A stretch of DNA of 23,366 nt from a virus: positions 1 through 23,366 of the IMG/VR virus record IMGVR_UViG_3300033153_002450; one strand, 5' to 3'. The position numbers were made by a program, and so were the translations under genes. Below are positions 1 through 7,280 of this stretch, piece by piece. The notes beneath the pieces are model-generated. The model did no database searches. It saw nothing but the letters and a program-made list of their open reading frames with translations, and was not told the DNA's origin. How positions within the stretch are numbered: the stretch's first letter is position 1; every line of letters starts with the position of its first letter.

Positions 1-1
1 T

Positions 2-1552
2 ACAGGTGTCAACAACTTAGATACAGTTAACGCTGGTGACAGTTGGGGTAATCAAGCTTCTTACGGTTGGGGTTACAAGGTTCAATTCAATACTGACTTG
101 CCTAAGAACTTAGGGTTTGATGATGCGATTGTTAAGATAACTGGTTCAGGTACAAGCAACTTTGCTACATATTGGTTGACTTATGCTGAGAGTCAATGGC
201 AAGAGACTAAAGACCCGTCTATAGCTCTTGTTATTGATGAAGAGACTATGCCTCATATCTTGGTTAGGAATACTAACGACACATTTACATTTAAAAAGTA
301 TGACCAATGGAGTGAGGGTTTAGTTGGAGATGATAATAGTAATCCTTCTCCAAGTTTTATTGAGACCGCAGACAATATCCTACCAACGATTAAAGATATT
401 TTCTTCTTTAAAAATAGACTGGGGTTCATTACTGAACGTACAGTAATATTATCTGAAGTTGGAGAATACGGAAACTTTTGGAGAACTACTACGGCGGCCG
501 TACTCGATAGCGACTACATTGATGCAACAGTAGATACAACGAAAGTTATATCGTTAGAGTACGCTACTTACTTAGAAGATGCGATGATGCTATTTAGTGA
601 TAAGGCTCAATTCAAGTTAGAGGGTGGTAGGGTCTTAAGTCCTAAAGATGTGCAAATATCTCAAACTTCTGCTTATGAGATTAATATTAATGTTAGACCG
701 TTGTTTATGAATGACAAAGTATTTTTCTGTGCAGTGCGTGGAAACTATACCGCTATAATGCAGTACGAGGTTAAGGCTACAAACGCTTCATCTGAGGCAA
801 TTGATGTTTCTGCACATGTGCAAACATATATACCTAATACAATTACTAAATTATCAGGTAGTCCGATTAACAATATGTTATTCCTTACAAGCAATGAGGA
901 TGACAATAGTATATGGGTATATAAATATTACGATGACGGTGGTACGAGAGTGCAATCTGCATGGTTTAAATGGACTTATAACGGTAAAATTTATCATGCG
1001 TTCAGTCTTGGTAACAATCTTAACATTATGATTAATCGTAACCATGCTGTAGCTGCAACAGACTGGGTTATTGGTACTGGTATTTGGGATAACTCAAAAT
1101 TATGGGATAATTCTCAATTATGGGTTATGAGTGATACAAGTCTTGACGCCAAAGACCAGTTTGAAACAACACCTATATTTCCTCAAGACTATACTGGTGA
1201 ATTTTTAGATGACTTTACAACTGAGGATAATGAGACTATAATTCCAACAGTAGTCAGAATTGGCGAATGGGTTGCGAGTAGTCGTGGTTCAAAAGATATT
1301 CGTGGACATTTAAAATTTAAAACTGTTCAAATATCTAGTGAAGACGGTAGTGAATTTAATCTAGTGGTTGAAGACGTTGCTAGAGTTACAAGTAGGATTA
1401 TAAAATCTAAATATACAGTTAATCGTAAACCGATGATTTACGGTGATGCTAAAAACATTAGAATAAGTATAACGAACTCAAATGCAACGGGATTTAGAAT
1501 AAATACCGTCAGTTATGAGGGCAGATTAACCAAAAGAGATTCAAGGAGATAA
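2..1552 (+). CDS. Tail tubular/nozzle protein, T7 gp12-like (5' end outside window)
   Basis: The reading frame is open from base 2, so the gene starts upstream; 516 residues are visible of a family usually near 800. The protein forms the nozzle at the tip of the short podovirus tail, through which DNA leaves the particle. The match to T7 gp12 rests on recognisable blocks in the right order: TMPHILVRNTNDTFTF, then WSEGLVGDDNSNPSPSF, then IKDIFFFKNRLGFI, followed by a segment with VLSPKDVQIS. In T7 the equivalent blocks read MPHALVRN, GDDDTNPMPSF and NDIFFHRNRLGF (recalled, not aligned by program). The tail fibre gene begins one base after the stop, with the ribosome site AAGGAGA lying inside the last codons, so the two are probably translated from one message. 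The family call is secure; the exact start is unknown. Confidence 0.93.
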   Translation, partial: TGVNNLDTVNAGDSWGNQASYGWGYKVQFNTDLPKNLGFDDAIVKITGSGTSNFATYWLTYAESQWQETKDPSIALVIDEETMPHILVRNTNDTFTFKKYDQWSEGLVGDDNSNPSPSFIETADNILPTIKDIFFFKNRLGFITERTVILSEVGEYGNFWRTTTAAVLDSDYIDATVDTTKVISLEYATYLEDAMMLFSDKAQFKLEGGRVLSPKDVQISQTSAYEININVRPLFMNDKVFFCAVRGNYTAIMQYEVKATNASSEAIDVSAHVQTYIPNTITKLSGSPINNMLFLTSNEDDNSIWVYKYYDDGGTRVQSAWFKWTYNGKIYHAFSLGNNLNIMINRNHAVAATDWVIGTGIWDNSKLWDNSQLWVMSDTSLDAKDQFETTPIFPQDYTGEFLDDFTTEDNETIIPTVVRIGEWVASSRGSKDIRGHLKFKTVQISSEDGSEFNLVVEDVARVTSRIIKSKYTVNRKPMIYGDAKNIRISITNSNATGFRINTVSYEGRLTKRDSRR

Positions 1553-1553
1553 C

Positions 1554-3068
1554 ATGGCAATTCAATCAAGTTTTTATACAGGAACTGCTTTAGATAGTAG
1601 AACTTTTCCCTCAACTAAACACATACCAACTAAACAACACATGGCTGTTTGGAGACAACAAGTATCGGATGATGTTTGGGTACAAATGAGTATTGGGGAT
1701 TATCAACTTATTAATAATGCCTGTACTTTGAATAGCTTATTAAGTCAAGCTTTATATAAGCAACTGGAAGTTCGTGTGGCAGATGAGCCTGATGAACTTG
1801 TATCCAGTCCTAGTGATATTGCTCTTGTTGCAAGTATAGCTGATGAGATAGTTATTGTTGCTGGTATTGATGCTGAGGTAGTTATCGTAGCTGGTGATAG
1901 TGCTGTTATTGATACTGTTGCGGGAGATACCTTGGTTATCAATATTGTTGCTGGAGATACTTTAGCTGTAAATATTGTAGCTGATGATACAGTTGCTTTA
2001 AATCTAGTCTCTGATGATTTAGCGAAAGGTATCGGCACTAATCAACCAACTGATTCAGCTATTTTAAATGCACTTACAAATGCTACTCAAACAATAGCTG
2101 ATGTGGTTCTTACACATGCAGATGTAGTTATCACAAATGGGGATGTGGTTATTACCAATGCGGATGTTGTGCTTACTCATGCTGATGTGGTTGTAACAAA
2201 TGCGGATGTCTTACTAACCAATGCTGATGTTGTTTCGTCAGGCACAAATGCCACAAATGCTGAACTATCTACATGGGAAGCTGAGGCTGAAAAAATGACA
2301 GCAGATAGTTATGCCACACAACCTGAAGATGAGTTTGTAATAGTTTATACTTCTGATGGAGATGGTACATTTACAGCAACTCCTACAACAGAAAACAGTT
2401 CCCTTCATTGGGCTGCTAAATCACTGGCTTTTCAGTCACCAAATTTTGGCTTTAAAAATTATATCGCTAATGGAAGTAAGAGAGTAAATCAAAGAGGATA
2501 TGCGGATGGCGTTCTTGCTGATGGGGTATATGGTTATGATAGATGGAAGGGAGCTGATAGTGATGCCAATAGAGAGCAGATTATAGAGCAACAGAATATC
2601 ATAAGTGGTACATATACTATAAGCTTCAACGGGGGAGGTACTGCAACAGTAGCAGGCACAAGTGGTTTATCTAGTGGGGATGATGTTGTAATTACTGTGT
2701 CTAGTGACATAAGCGTAAAAGTACCTAAGGCTGCTACCAACATTCAGCTAGAAGAAGGCTCAGTGACTACACCATTTGAGCAAAGACCTTATGCTTTAGA
2801 GTTGAGCTTATGCCAGAGATACTATGAAGTATCTTCATCTCTTTTGACTCTAAATGGGCATGGAAATGTTCCTCAAACAAACTGCTCTGGAAATGCTTGG
2901 TTTAAAGCTAGAAAAAGAGTTACGCCAACAGTTATTATTGGTGGTGCTGTCAATCTAGCAACACTTGTTCTTGGAACAATAGGGGTTGATAAATTTATTG
3001 TAACGGGGACTACTGCAAGCGCATCATTGCCAACTATGGGAACATGGACAGCAGATGCGGAACTTTAA
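1554..3068 (+). CDS. Tail fibre protein with repeat stalk and carbohydrate-binding type C-terminus
   Basis: This 504-residue protein probably recognises the host surface. Residues 1-80 are non-repetitive and likely attach it to the tail. Residues 91-160 are ten-residue repeats of the form IVAGDTLxxN, and residues 182-229 are seven-residue repeats of the form ADVVLTN; together they look like a trimeric fibrous stalk. From about residue 300 the sequence follows a module common at the ends of phage fibres: NYIANGSKRVNQRG, DRWKGA, GTYTISF, then IQLEEGSVTTPFEQRPYALE and LCQRYYE. The last 80 residues are a probable tip domain. ATG at 1554 follows AAGGAGATAAC. The gene lies directly after the tail nozzle gene and before a fibre-associated protein. 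The fibre role is well supported by composition and the C-terminal motif; the receptor is unknown. Confidence 0.85.
   Translation: MAIQSSFYTGTALDSRTFPSTKHIPTKQHMAVWRQQVSDDVWVQMSIGDYQLINNACTLNSLLSQALYKQLEVRVADEPDELVSSPSDIALVASIADEIVIVAGIDAEVVIVAGDSAVIDTVAGDTLVINIVAGDTLAVNIVADDTVALNLVSDDLAKGIGTNQPTDSAILNALTNATQTIADVVLTHADVVITNGDVVITNADVVLTHADVVVTNADVLLTNADVVSSGTNATNAELSTWEAEAEKMTADSYATQPEDEFVIVYTSDGDGTFTATPTTENSSLHWAAKSLAFQSPNFGFKNYIANGSKRVNQRGYADGVLADGVYGYDRWKGADSDANREQIIEQQNIISGTYTISFNGGGTATVAGTSGLSSGDDVVITVSSDISVKVPKAATNIQLEEGSVTTPFEQRPYALELSLCQRYYEVSSSLLTLNGHGNVPQTNCSGNAWFKARKRVTPTVIIGGAVNLATLVLGTIGVDKFIVTGTTASASLPTMGTWTADAEL
1824..2033 (+). repeat. 30-bp coding repeats (10-residue units) in fibre stalk
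   Basis: Seven consecutive ten-residue units occupy residues 91-160 of the fibre, for example TVAGDTLVIN, IVAGDTLAVN and IVADDTVALN. The underlying 30-base units are degenerate at the DNA level. Repeats containing TVAGDT are familiar from phage fibre shafts. Confidence 0.8.
2097..2240 (+). repeat. 21-bp tandem coding repeats (7-residue units) in fibre stalk
   Basis: Seven units, the last shortened to 18 bases, begin at 2097, 2118, 2139, 2160, 2181, 2202 and 2223. They encode ADVVLTH, ADVVITN, GDVVITN, ADVVLTH, ADVVVTN, ADVLLTN and ADVVSS. They are in frame and separated from the ten-residue repeats by a linker of about 21 residues. Confidence 0.9.
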
Positions 3069-3079
3069 GGAGATAAAAA

Positions 3080-3550
3080 ATGATTAAAACAGTAAAAATT
3101 CAAGGTGATGGTTATTTAGTAAATGGAACGATATCAGTTCCTAAAGCAGAAGGTAATAGACATTATGAAGATGTAAAGATATGGTTAGCAGATAATACTC
3201 CTGAGCCTGAATTTACTCAAGCAGAGTTAGATGCTCAAGTAGATGCTCAAGCTAAACGAGATAGAGATAAAGCCTTAGATGAATTAGTGATTACTCACAA
3301 CACAGTTGCTTATGATGCTAATGGTAAAGCTATTGGTAATATGAGTGCTGTAATGGGTGTAGCTAATTTTAAGTTTAATCAGATGTTAGCTAATGACTTT
3401 CTGCCTTCTGATGCTTATCAAGCTATTTACAAAGAGACTAAGATATGGTGGAAAGGTTTTGATGACCAACCACATGAAGTAATGATTGAGTCTATATGTG
3501 AAGCACTAGAGCTATCTATGCTTGGTGTGTCCGATATATTAGGATTATAG
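3080..3550 (+). CDS. Fibre-associated protein, DUF4376-like
   Basis: A 156-residue soluble protein that starts 11 bases after the fibre gene behind AAGGAGAT. Residues 1-40 contain the WLADNTPEPEFT type of sequence often found in small proteins encoded beside phage tail fibres. A charged helix (residues 45-70, rich in D, A, Q and R) leads to a C-terminal domain from about residue 72 with YDANGKAIGNMSAVMGVANF and a conserved-looking WWKGFDDQPHEV. This resembles DUF4376-type domains, which are common next to fibre genes; the function is not known, with fibre chaperone, connector or tip decoration as possibilities. The position right behind the fibre gene supports a role in fibre assembly. The family resemblance is from memory and should be treated as moderate. 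Confidence 0.6.
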   Translation: MIKTVKIQGDGYLVNGTISVPKAEGNRHYEDVKIWLADNTPEPEFTQAELDAQVDAQAKRDRDKALDELVITHNTVAYDANGKAIGNMSAVMGVANFKFNQMLANDFLPSDAYQAIYKETKIWWKGFDDQPHEVMIESICEALELSMLGVSDILGL

Positions 3551-3907
3551 ATGATTACTTTATCTGCTCCAATAGAGTATACAGTGCTTACACCTGAAGG
3601 TAAAGCTGAAATATGTAATGGTTGTGGTTCTAAAGGTGGTATTAAAGTACCTAGTACTATGTATGGACTAGATATATCTGAAGCATGTAACATACATGAC
3701 TTTAGATACTATCTTGGTGAGACATGGGATGATAAGGTATTTGCTGATAAAGAGTTTGGTACTAACCTAGATTCTATCATATTAGCTGAGACATGGTTTG
3801 GATGGCTTAAGAAGCTTAGAATGATTAGAGCTAGAGAATATGTCATAGCTGTTAAACTATGGGGTGATGAGGCTTACAGAGAAGGTAAAGGATTGAAACC
3901 AAGATGA
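3551..3907 (+). CDS. Small phospholipase A2-like protein
   Basis: This 118-residue protein starts on the base after the previous stop. It carries the pattern of secreted phospholipase A2 folds: a loop C22-NGC25-GSKGG like the calcium-binding CGxGG loop, then C46-NIHD50, matching the CxxHD core in which His49 would be catalytic, and a following helix with D61-D66 (DDKVFADKEF) where the partner Asp is expected. Small proteins of this kind with an ACNIHD core are seen in other phages and are usually labelled hypothetical. No signal peptide is evident, so it could act on the inner leaflet, be released at lysis, or travel in the particle. It opens the lysis-like cassette, suggesting membrane damage at lysis, though activity is an inference. 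The catalytic-site resemblance is direct; the fold is not proven. Confidence 0.6.
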   Translation: MITLSAPIEYTVLTPEGKAEICNGCGSKGGIKVPSTMYGLDISEACNIHDFRYYLGETWDDKVFADKEFGTNLDSIILAETWFGWLKKLRMIRAREYVIAVKLWGDEAYREGKGLKPR

Positions 3908-4008
3908 AAAAGATAGCATTTGTAATTTGCATTATGATTTTAGGTAGTGGTTGTGCTAAAATACCACAGAGTGAATATAGATATATTGATACAAAGGAAA
4001 TGAGATGA
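3904..4008 (+). CDS. 34-residue lipoprotein-like peptide
   Basis: ATG at 3904 overlaps the previous stop (ATGA), and the stop overlaps the next start in the same way. The product begins MKKIAFVICIMILGSGC, a lysine pair, a hydrophobic core and a cysteine, followed by AKIPQSEYRYIDTKEMR. This is the outline of a lipoprotein signal peptide, though the -3 residue before the cysteine is Gly rather than the preferred Leu. The mature part would be only 18 residues. A tiny outer-membrane lipoprotein inside a lysis cassette suggests an o-spanin-like or accessory role. The coupling on both sides makes translation plausible. Confidence 0.6.
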   Translation: MKKIAFVICIMILGSGCAKIPQSEYRYIDTKEMR

Positions 4009-4211
4009 AGAAGTTATTGTTATTGATTGGTTGTGTATTGGTACTTGGTGGGTGTTCTGCTATGGATGGAACTTACGGCAAAGCTAAGAAGGTATATGGT
4101 GGAGCTAAGAAGGTATATGAGATTCAACCCATTAAGAGTAATGCGCTAGAAGCAGTAGGTGGAACTGCTGAAGCATATGATGGGCTAAGAGAAGAAGTTA
4201 GAGGAAAGTAA
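4005..4211 (+). CDS. Small lipoprotein, possible o-spanin
   Basis: A 68-residue protein with a clear lipoprotein signal: MKKLLLLIGCVLVLGGCS, with the lipobox LGGC placing the acylated cysteine at residue 17. The mature 52 residues begin with two near copies of a short unit (YGKAKKVYGGAKKVYE) and end in a charged helix. Lipoproteins with such K-x-VY repeats are common beside phage lysis genes. It overlaps the preceding lipoprotein gene by four bases and is followed one base later by a one-span membrane protein with a coiled coil. That pair could form a spanin complex that fuses inner and outer membranes, but the mature part lacks the proline-rich region many o-spanins have. Lipoprotein: firm. 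Spanin: tentative. Confidence 0.75.
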   Translation: MKKLLLLIGCVLVLGGCSAMDGTYGKAKKVYGGAKKVYEIQPIKSNALEAVGGTAEAYDGLREEVRGK

Positions 4212-4212
4212 C

Positions 4213-4716
4213 ATGCCAATAGATATTGAGCTTGAGAAGGGTCATGCTAAAGAGATAGGTCAATTACAAGCTGAGGTTCATACACTGAACACTTTAGTTA
4301 CTAAGCTGTTTGAGAAGTTTGATTTACTTGTAGAGAAGTTACAACCTAAACAGCTTGGTGTAGCTGGATACATAGGTATTGCTTTATCTATAATGACTAT
4401 CTTTGCTTTGTTGTTTGGTAGCATGATATATATGACAAGCTCAGCCAATGCTCCTATCTCAGCTCAAATGGCTCAGATTGCTCAAACATTAGCATCTATA
4501 CAAAATAGTACGATACAGGCTTCTAGTAATACTCAGTTGCTTAGTAAGGAGTTATCAGGGTTAGGGAAGAGTGTTGAGAACAACAATAACACTTTAGAAT
4601 GGATGATATTCCAAGAGAATCTACCTAAGCAAATTACAGAGACTCAAGGTAGATTAAACACACTAGAGATGCAAATGACTAGATTAGTTAATGGTATCCA
4701 CAATAAAGGAAAGTAA
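4213..4716 (+). CDS. One-span membrane protein with coiled coils (i-spanin or holin candidate)
   Basis: The 167-residue product has a charged, heptad-like N-terminal helix (residues 5-45), one strongly hydrophobic segment (about 48-75, LGVAGYIGIALSIMTIFALL) and a long polar helix rich in Q, N and S (80-160) likely to form a coiled coil. There is no cleavable signal peptide. One span with a periplasmic coiled coil suits an inner-membrane spanin partnering the lipoprotein encoded one base upstream; a holin is the other option, since no other membrane-spanning gene lies in the cassette. The long N-terminal coil is unusual for either family. The ATG follows AGAGGAAAGTAAC. The membrane topology is clear, the precise role is not. 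Confidence 0.6.
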   Translation: MPIDIELEKGHAKEIGQLQAEVHTLNTLVTKLFEKFDLLVEKLQPKQLGVAGYIGIALSIMTIFALLFGSMIYMTSSANAPISAQMAQIAQTLASIQNSTIQASSNTQLLSKELSGLGKSVENNNNTLEWMIFQENLPKQITETQGRLNTLEMQMTRLVNGIHNKGK

Positions 4717-4717
4717 A

Positions 4718-4780
4718 ATGGTAAGACCTAAAGTGAGAAAATCAAAAGCTAAAACAAGACCTCGGGGTAAAAAGAAATGA
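4718..4780 (+). CDS. 20-residue polybasic micropeptide
   Basis: The gene has a good ribosome site (AAAGGA, seven bases before the ATG), begins one base after the previous stop and ends in an ATGA overlap with the next start, so it sits exactly where a translated gene would. The peptide contains 11 Lys or Arg residues, 2 Pro and no acidic residue (it ends PRGKKK). Such a peptide could bind nucleic acid, membrane lipid or the acidic surface of another lysis protein. It may instead only serve to carry ribosomes into the downstream peptidase gene. No family is recognised. Confidence 0.5.
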   Translation: MVRPKVRKSKAKTRPRGKKK

Positions 4781-5076
4781 TACTTAAAAAAGGTATTAAA
4801 ATAACGGGTATTAAATCTGAGTTGCTATTAGCTTTAGCTATTGCTGATAAAATATGGTTAGACTATAATCAAGAATTAGTAATAACTGAGATTACTGGCG
4901 GTAAACACGGTACAGCTTCCTTGCATTATGTAGGATTGGCGGCTGATTTAAGAACTCGGTATTTTACGGATGAAGAAAAAGAATTAGTTGCTAAAGACTT
5001 GAAAGATGCTCTTGGCGAAAACTATGATGTTGTTGTTGAGAAGACGCATATTCATATTGAATTTCAACCTAAATAA
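4777..5076 (+). CDS. M15-type peptidase, probable endolysin
   Basis: This 99-residue protein carries the zinc-peptidase signature of the M15 family: SLHYVGLAADLR (residues 49-60), giving ligands His50 and Asp57, and VEKTHIHIEF near the end, giving catalytic Glu88 and ligand His93 or His91. M15A enzymes cleave peptide cross-links of peptidoglycan, including D-Ala and L-Ala-D-Glu bonds, and small ones of this size are common phage lysis enzymes. It has no signal peptide, so release would need a holin or membrane collapse. It is translationally coupled to the polybasic peptide (ATGA) and follows the spanin or holin candidate, consistent with a lysis cassette. The enzyme class is solid; the bond cut is not determined. 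Confidence 0.82.
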   Translation: MILKKGIKITGIKSELLLALAIADKIWLDYNQELVITEITGGKHGTASLHYVGLAADLRTRYFTDEEKELVAKDLKDALGENYDVVVEKTHIHIEFQPK

Positions 5077-5088
5077 AAAGGATAAATA

Positions 5089-6558
5089 ATGGGTTTAGCA
5101 AAAACATTATGGACATCAATAGTTGACTTAGTATCAACAGGTCAAAATGTGTCGGACGCATTTGACGTTGCGTTTAGTAATATAGATGATGCTATAGATA
5201 AGATAGATGCAAATGCAGTGATAATTGATAACTTCAGTGACAGTGTTGGAGCAGAAACAGAGCTTACTGGCATATTGTCAATAGAAGATATAGTTTCTTT
5301 AAATACTGATATTAAGAAAATAGACTTACTGGCTTTTGGGTACTTTATACAAGGCACTAAATACAACTATGCTGGTGCTACTGCTATTAGTCCTACAATC
5401 GGGGCGGGTGATAGTTCTACTTATGTAGGAGTTGATAGTGCTGGTTTGGTTTACAGTGGAACAAAGTTTACAACAGAACAACTAAAAACAATTTTACCTC
5501 TAGCTAGACTACAAGCAGTTCAAGGTCAATCTGGTAGTGGCAGTGATTTGCAGTCTCCAATACACCTTACTTACTCTATAAGCCAAGATGGATTTACAGA
5601 CAGAGAGTGGATACAAAATGTTGTTGGTGCTTTATATGCAGATGGTGGACTTTATTCAGAGAATAGTATTACTCCATTACAAGTAGACCAATTGGAAGGA
5701 GCGTTTCATAATGCTCAAAGGAAACATATAGACATATCATCAGCCACTAACATTGAAGCCTCAGCGATTTATAATGTCTCAAGTGTTCCAACACTACAAG
5801 CAAGAGCAACTTTAGTCATTCCAAAGTATTATGACAATGGAACAGATATTGTAGCACTTCCAACAAACAAATATGTCTCACATACATTGTTGAGAAGTCC
5901 TAAGTCAGAAGATGTTTTTATCTTTGTTTATGGTGATGCAATCTATGATTCACAAGCACAAGCAGAAGAAGCAAATGCGGAATATAGTGTTTTCCAAAAT
6001 CAAGCAGCATCCGGCTTAATGGCTGTAGCAAGATTTGTGGTTAAAGGCGATAGCACTAATATTGAAGCTATACAAGATGAAAGACCTAAGTTCTTACTAA
6101 AAGATGAATCTACTGGAATAGGAACGAGACCGCCATCATCTGCTTGTTCATATCTATCTTCAGCAGTAGAAACAGTAATAGTGACAGATGGGGTTTTTGT
6201 AAAAGCAGCGGGTACGACAATAGAAGTAACAACTTCAGCAGACTTCACACAAACAGATAATGGTAGATTTCAATACACTGGTACTGAGAAGAGAAGGTTT
6301 AAAGTAGAGATTGTATGTAGTATGACTTCAGTTGGAAACAATCAAACAGTAAGAGGAAGACTTGCTATAAACGATACAACAATGGTAGCAAGTGAACAAG
6401 AGCAAGTTGGTGTAGGAACAAGGGTTGGTAATATGGCGATAGCCTGTATGCCAGAACTAGAAGAGAATGAATATATAGAGTTTTGGATAGCAAACATAGG
6501 TGCAACAAGTAATCTTACTGTGGACTATATGAACTTTAATATAATTTCTGTGGATTAA
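5089..6558 (+). CDS. Second fibre or appendage structural protein
   Basis: A 489-residue protein preceded by AAAAGGATAAATA. The first 60 residues are helical (SDAFDVAFSNIDDAIDKIDA) and could be an attachment or trimerisation segment. The middle is rich in S, T, G, A and short beta segments, as in virion surface proteins. The last 130 residues (from about 360) consist of alternating beta strands with N, G and T turns, ending LTVDYMNFNIISVD, a pattern that suits a jelly-roll head like the C1q/TNF type, which phages use at fibre tips. No enzyme motif is visible. It sits between the lysis-like cassette and the internal virion proteins. A second receptor-binding or appendage protein is the best reading; the family is not recognised by name. 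Confidence 0.55.
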   Translation: MGLAKTLWTSIVDLVSTGQNVSDAFDVAFSNIDDAIDKIDANAVIIDNFSDSVGAETELTGILSIEDIVSLNTDIKKIDLLAFGYFIQGTKYNYAGATAISPTIGAGDSSTYVGVDSAGLVYSGTKFTTEQLKTILPLARLQAVQGQSGSGSDLQSPIHLTYSISQDGFTDREWIQNVVGALYADGGLYSENSITPLQVDQLEGAFHNAQRKHIDISSATNIEASAIYNVSSVPTLQARATLVIPKYYDNGTDIVALPTNKYVSHTLLRSPKSEDVFIFVYGDAIYDSQAQAEEANAEYSVFQNQAASGLMAVARFVVKGDSTNIEAIQDERPKFLLKDESTGIGTRPPSSACSYLSSAVETVIVTDGVFVKAAGTTIEVTTSADFTQTDNGRFQYTGTEKRRFKVEIVCSMTSVGNNQTVRGRLAINDTTMVASEQEQVGVGTRVGNMAIACMPELEENEYIEFWIANIGATSNLTVDYMNFNIISVD

Positions 6559-6571
6559 ATTAATTGTAGCG

Positions 6572-6593
6572 AGGACTCTCTTTGGAGAGTCTT
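6572..6593 (+). terminator. Hairpin after the appendage gene
   Basis: GACTCTC-TTTG-GAGAGTC forms a perfect 7-bp stem, extendable to 9 bp by a G-T and an A-T pair. It starts 14 bases after the stop codon. There is no run of U after it, so it may be a weak terminator, an mRNA stabiliser or an RNase III-type processing site rather than a classical terminator. Confidence 0.5.
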
Positions 6594-6594
6594 A

Positions 6595-6603
6595 TGATAT
6601 AAT
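6595..6603 (+). promoter_or_regulatory. Extended -10 promoter TGATATAAT
   Basis: TG-A-TATAAT is a perfect extended -10 element for sigma-70 RNA polymerase. No good -35 is present (17 bases upstream lies in the hairpin), which extended -10 promoters can tolerate. Transcription would start near 6610, almost on the ribosome site AAAGGA (6610-6615) of the next gene, giving a message with almost no leader. Confidence 0.5.
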
Positions 6604-6622
6604 TACAATAAAGGATTGCGAT

Positions 6623-7270
6623 ATGGCTATTCAACTTAGACCCACGGGTTCTGATACAACTTTTAATCAATTAAATTTAGCTTCACAAGGTGGTGGAAGC
6701 AGTTACACGCCATACGCTGCTGGCGCATCTGCAATCTCAAGTGTCATTAGTGACCAACTTGCAACAGAACAGTTTAAAGCTGAACTAAATGCTAGAACTA
6801 ATGCCGCAATACAAAACGTCGGCAATGCTGTTACGAGTTTTGAGTTACAGCAAGTTAAGAATAAAGAGCAGATTGATAATATTAATCACGTGCTTGGAGA
6901 TAAATTATCTGAGCGTGGACTTAATGCAATGAAAGAAGCTTCTTTACTCAGAACGGCTGCGGCTGAAACTGGCACAACTGGCGGTACTACTGCAATGGCT
7001 ATCAAAGAAGCTTTTATTAATGAGAACATGGATAAGGCGAATATTATCGCTTCCGCTAGACAGAGTAGAAGAAACTTAATGGTTGGTATGGATATAGCTG
7101 AACAAGGCATCCGAAATCAAATAGACACAACATTGCTTGGTGGCGGTGTTGCTATTGGTACAGACCCACTACTTGCCGGTATCGCTGGTGGTCTAGGTGG
7201 AATTACAGATACGTTAAATATGATACCAATGTCTGAAAGAGTAGAAGCTTTTGGCATTAAGCCAAACTAG
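6623..7270 (+). CDS. Internal virion protein, T7 gp14-like
   Basis: A 215-residue protein, close to the 196 residues of T7 gp14. It is rich in Ala, Gln, Asn and Gly, with a long amphipathic helical middle (residues 45-150) containing LLRTAAAETGTTGGTTA and ASARQSRRNLM, and a Gly-rich hydrophobic stretch at 171-195 (TLLGGGVAIGTDPLLAGIAGGLGG). In T7, gp14 leaves the capsid during infection and forms the pore in the outer membrane. The assignment rests on size, composition and above all its place as first of three genes in the order gp14-gp15-gp16. A strong ribosome site (AAAGGA) precedes ATG 6623. It opens a probable separate transcript behind the extended -10 promoter. Confidence 0.7.
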   Translation: MAIQLRPTGSDTTFNQLNLASQGGGSSYTPYAAGASAISSVISDQLATEQFKAELNARTNAAIQNVGNAVTSFELQQVKNKEQIDNINHVLGDKLSERGLNAMKEASLLRTAAAETGTTGGTTAMAIKEAFINENMDKANIIASARQSRRNLMVGMDIAEQGIRNQIDTTLLGGGVAIGTDPLLAGIAGGLGGITDTLNMIPMSERVEAFGIKPN

Positions 7271-7280
7271 GAGAATATAA

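Noticed and set aside
2097-2240. CRISPR-like 21-bp repeats
   Set aside because: The units are directly contiguous without spacers, degenerate at the DNA level and in frame in a fibre gene.
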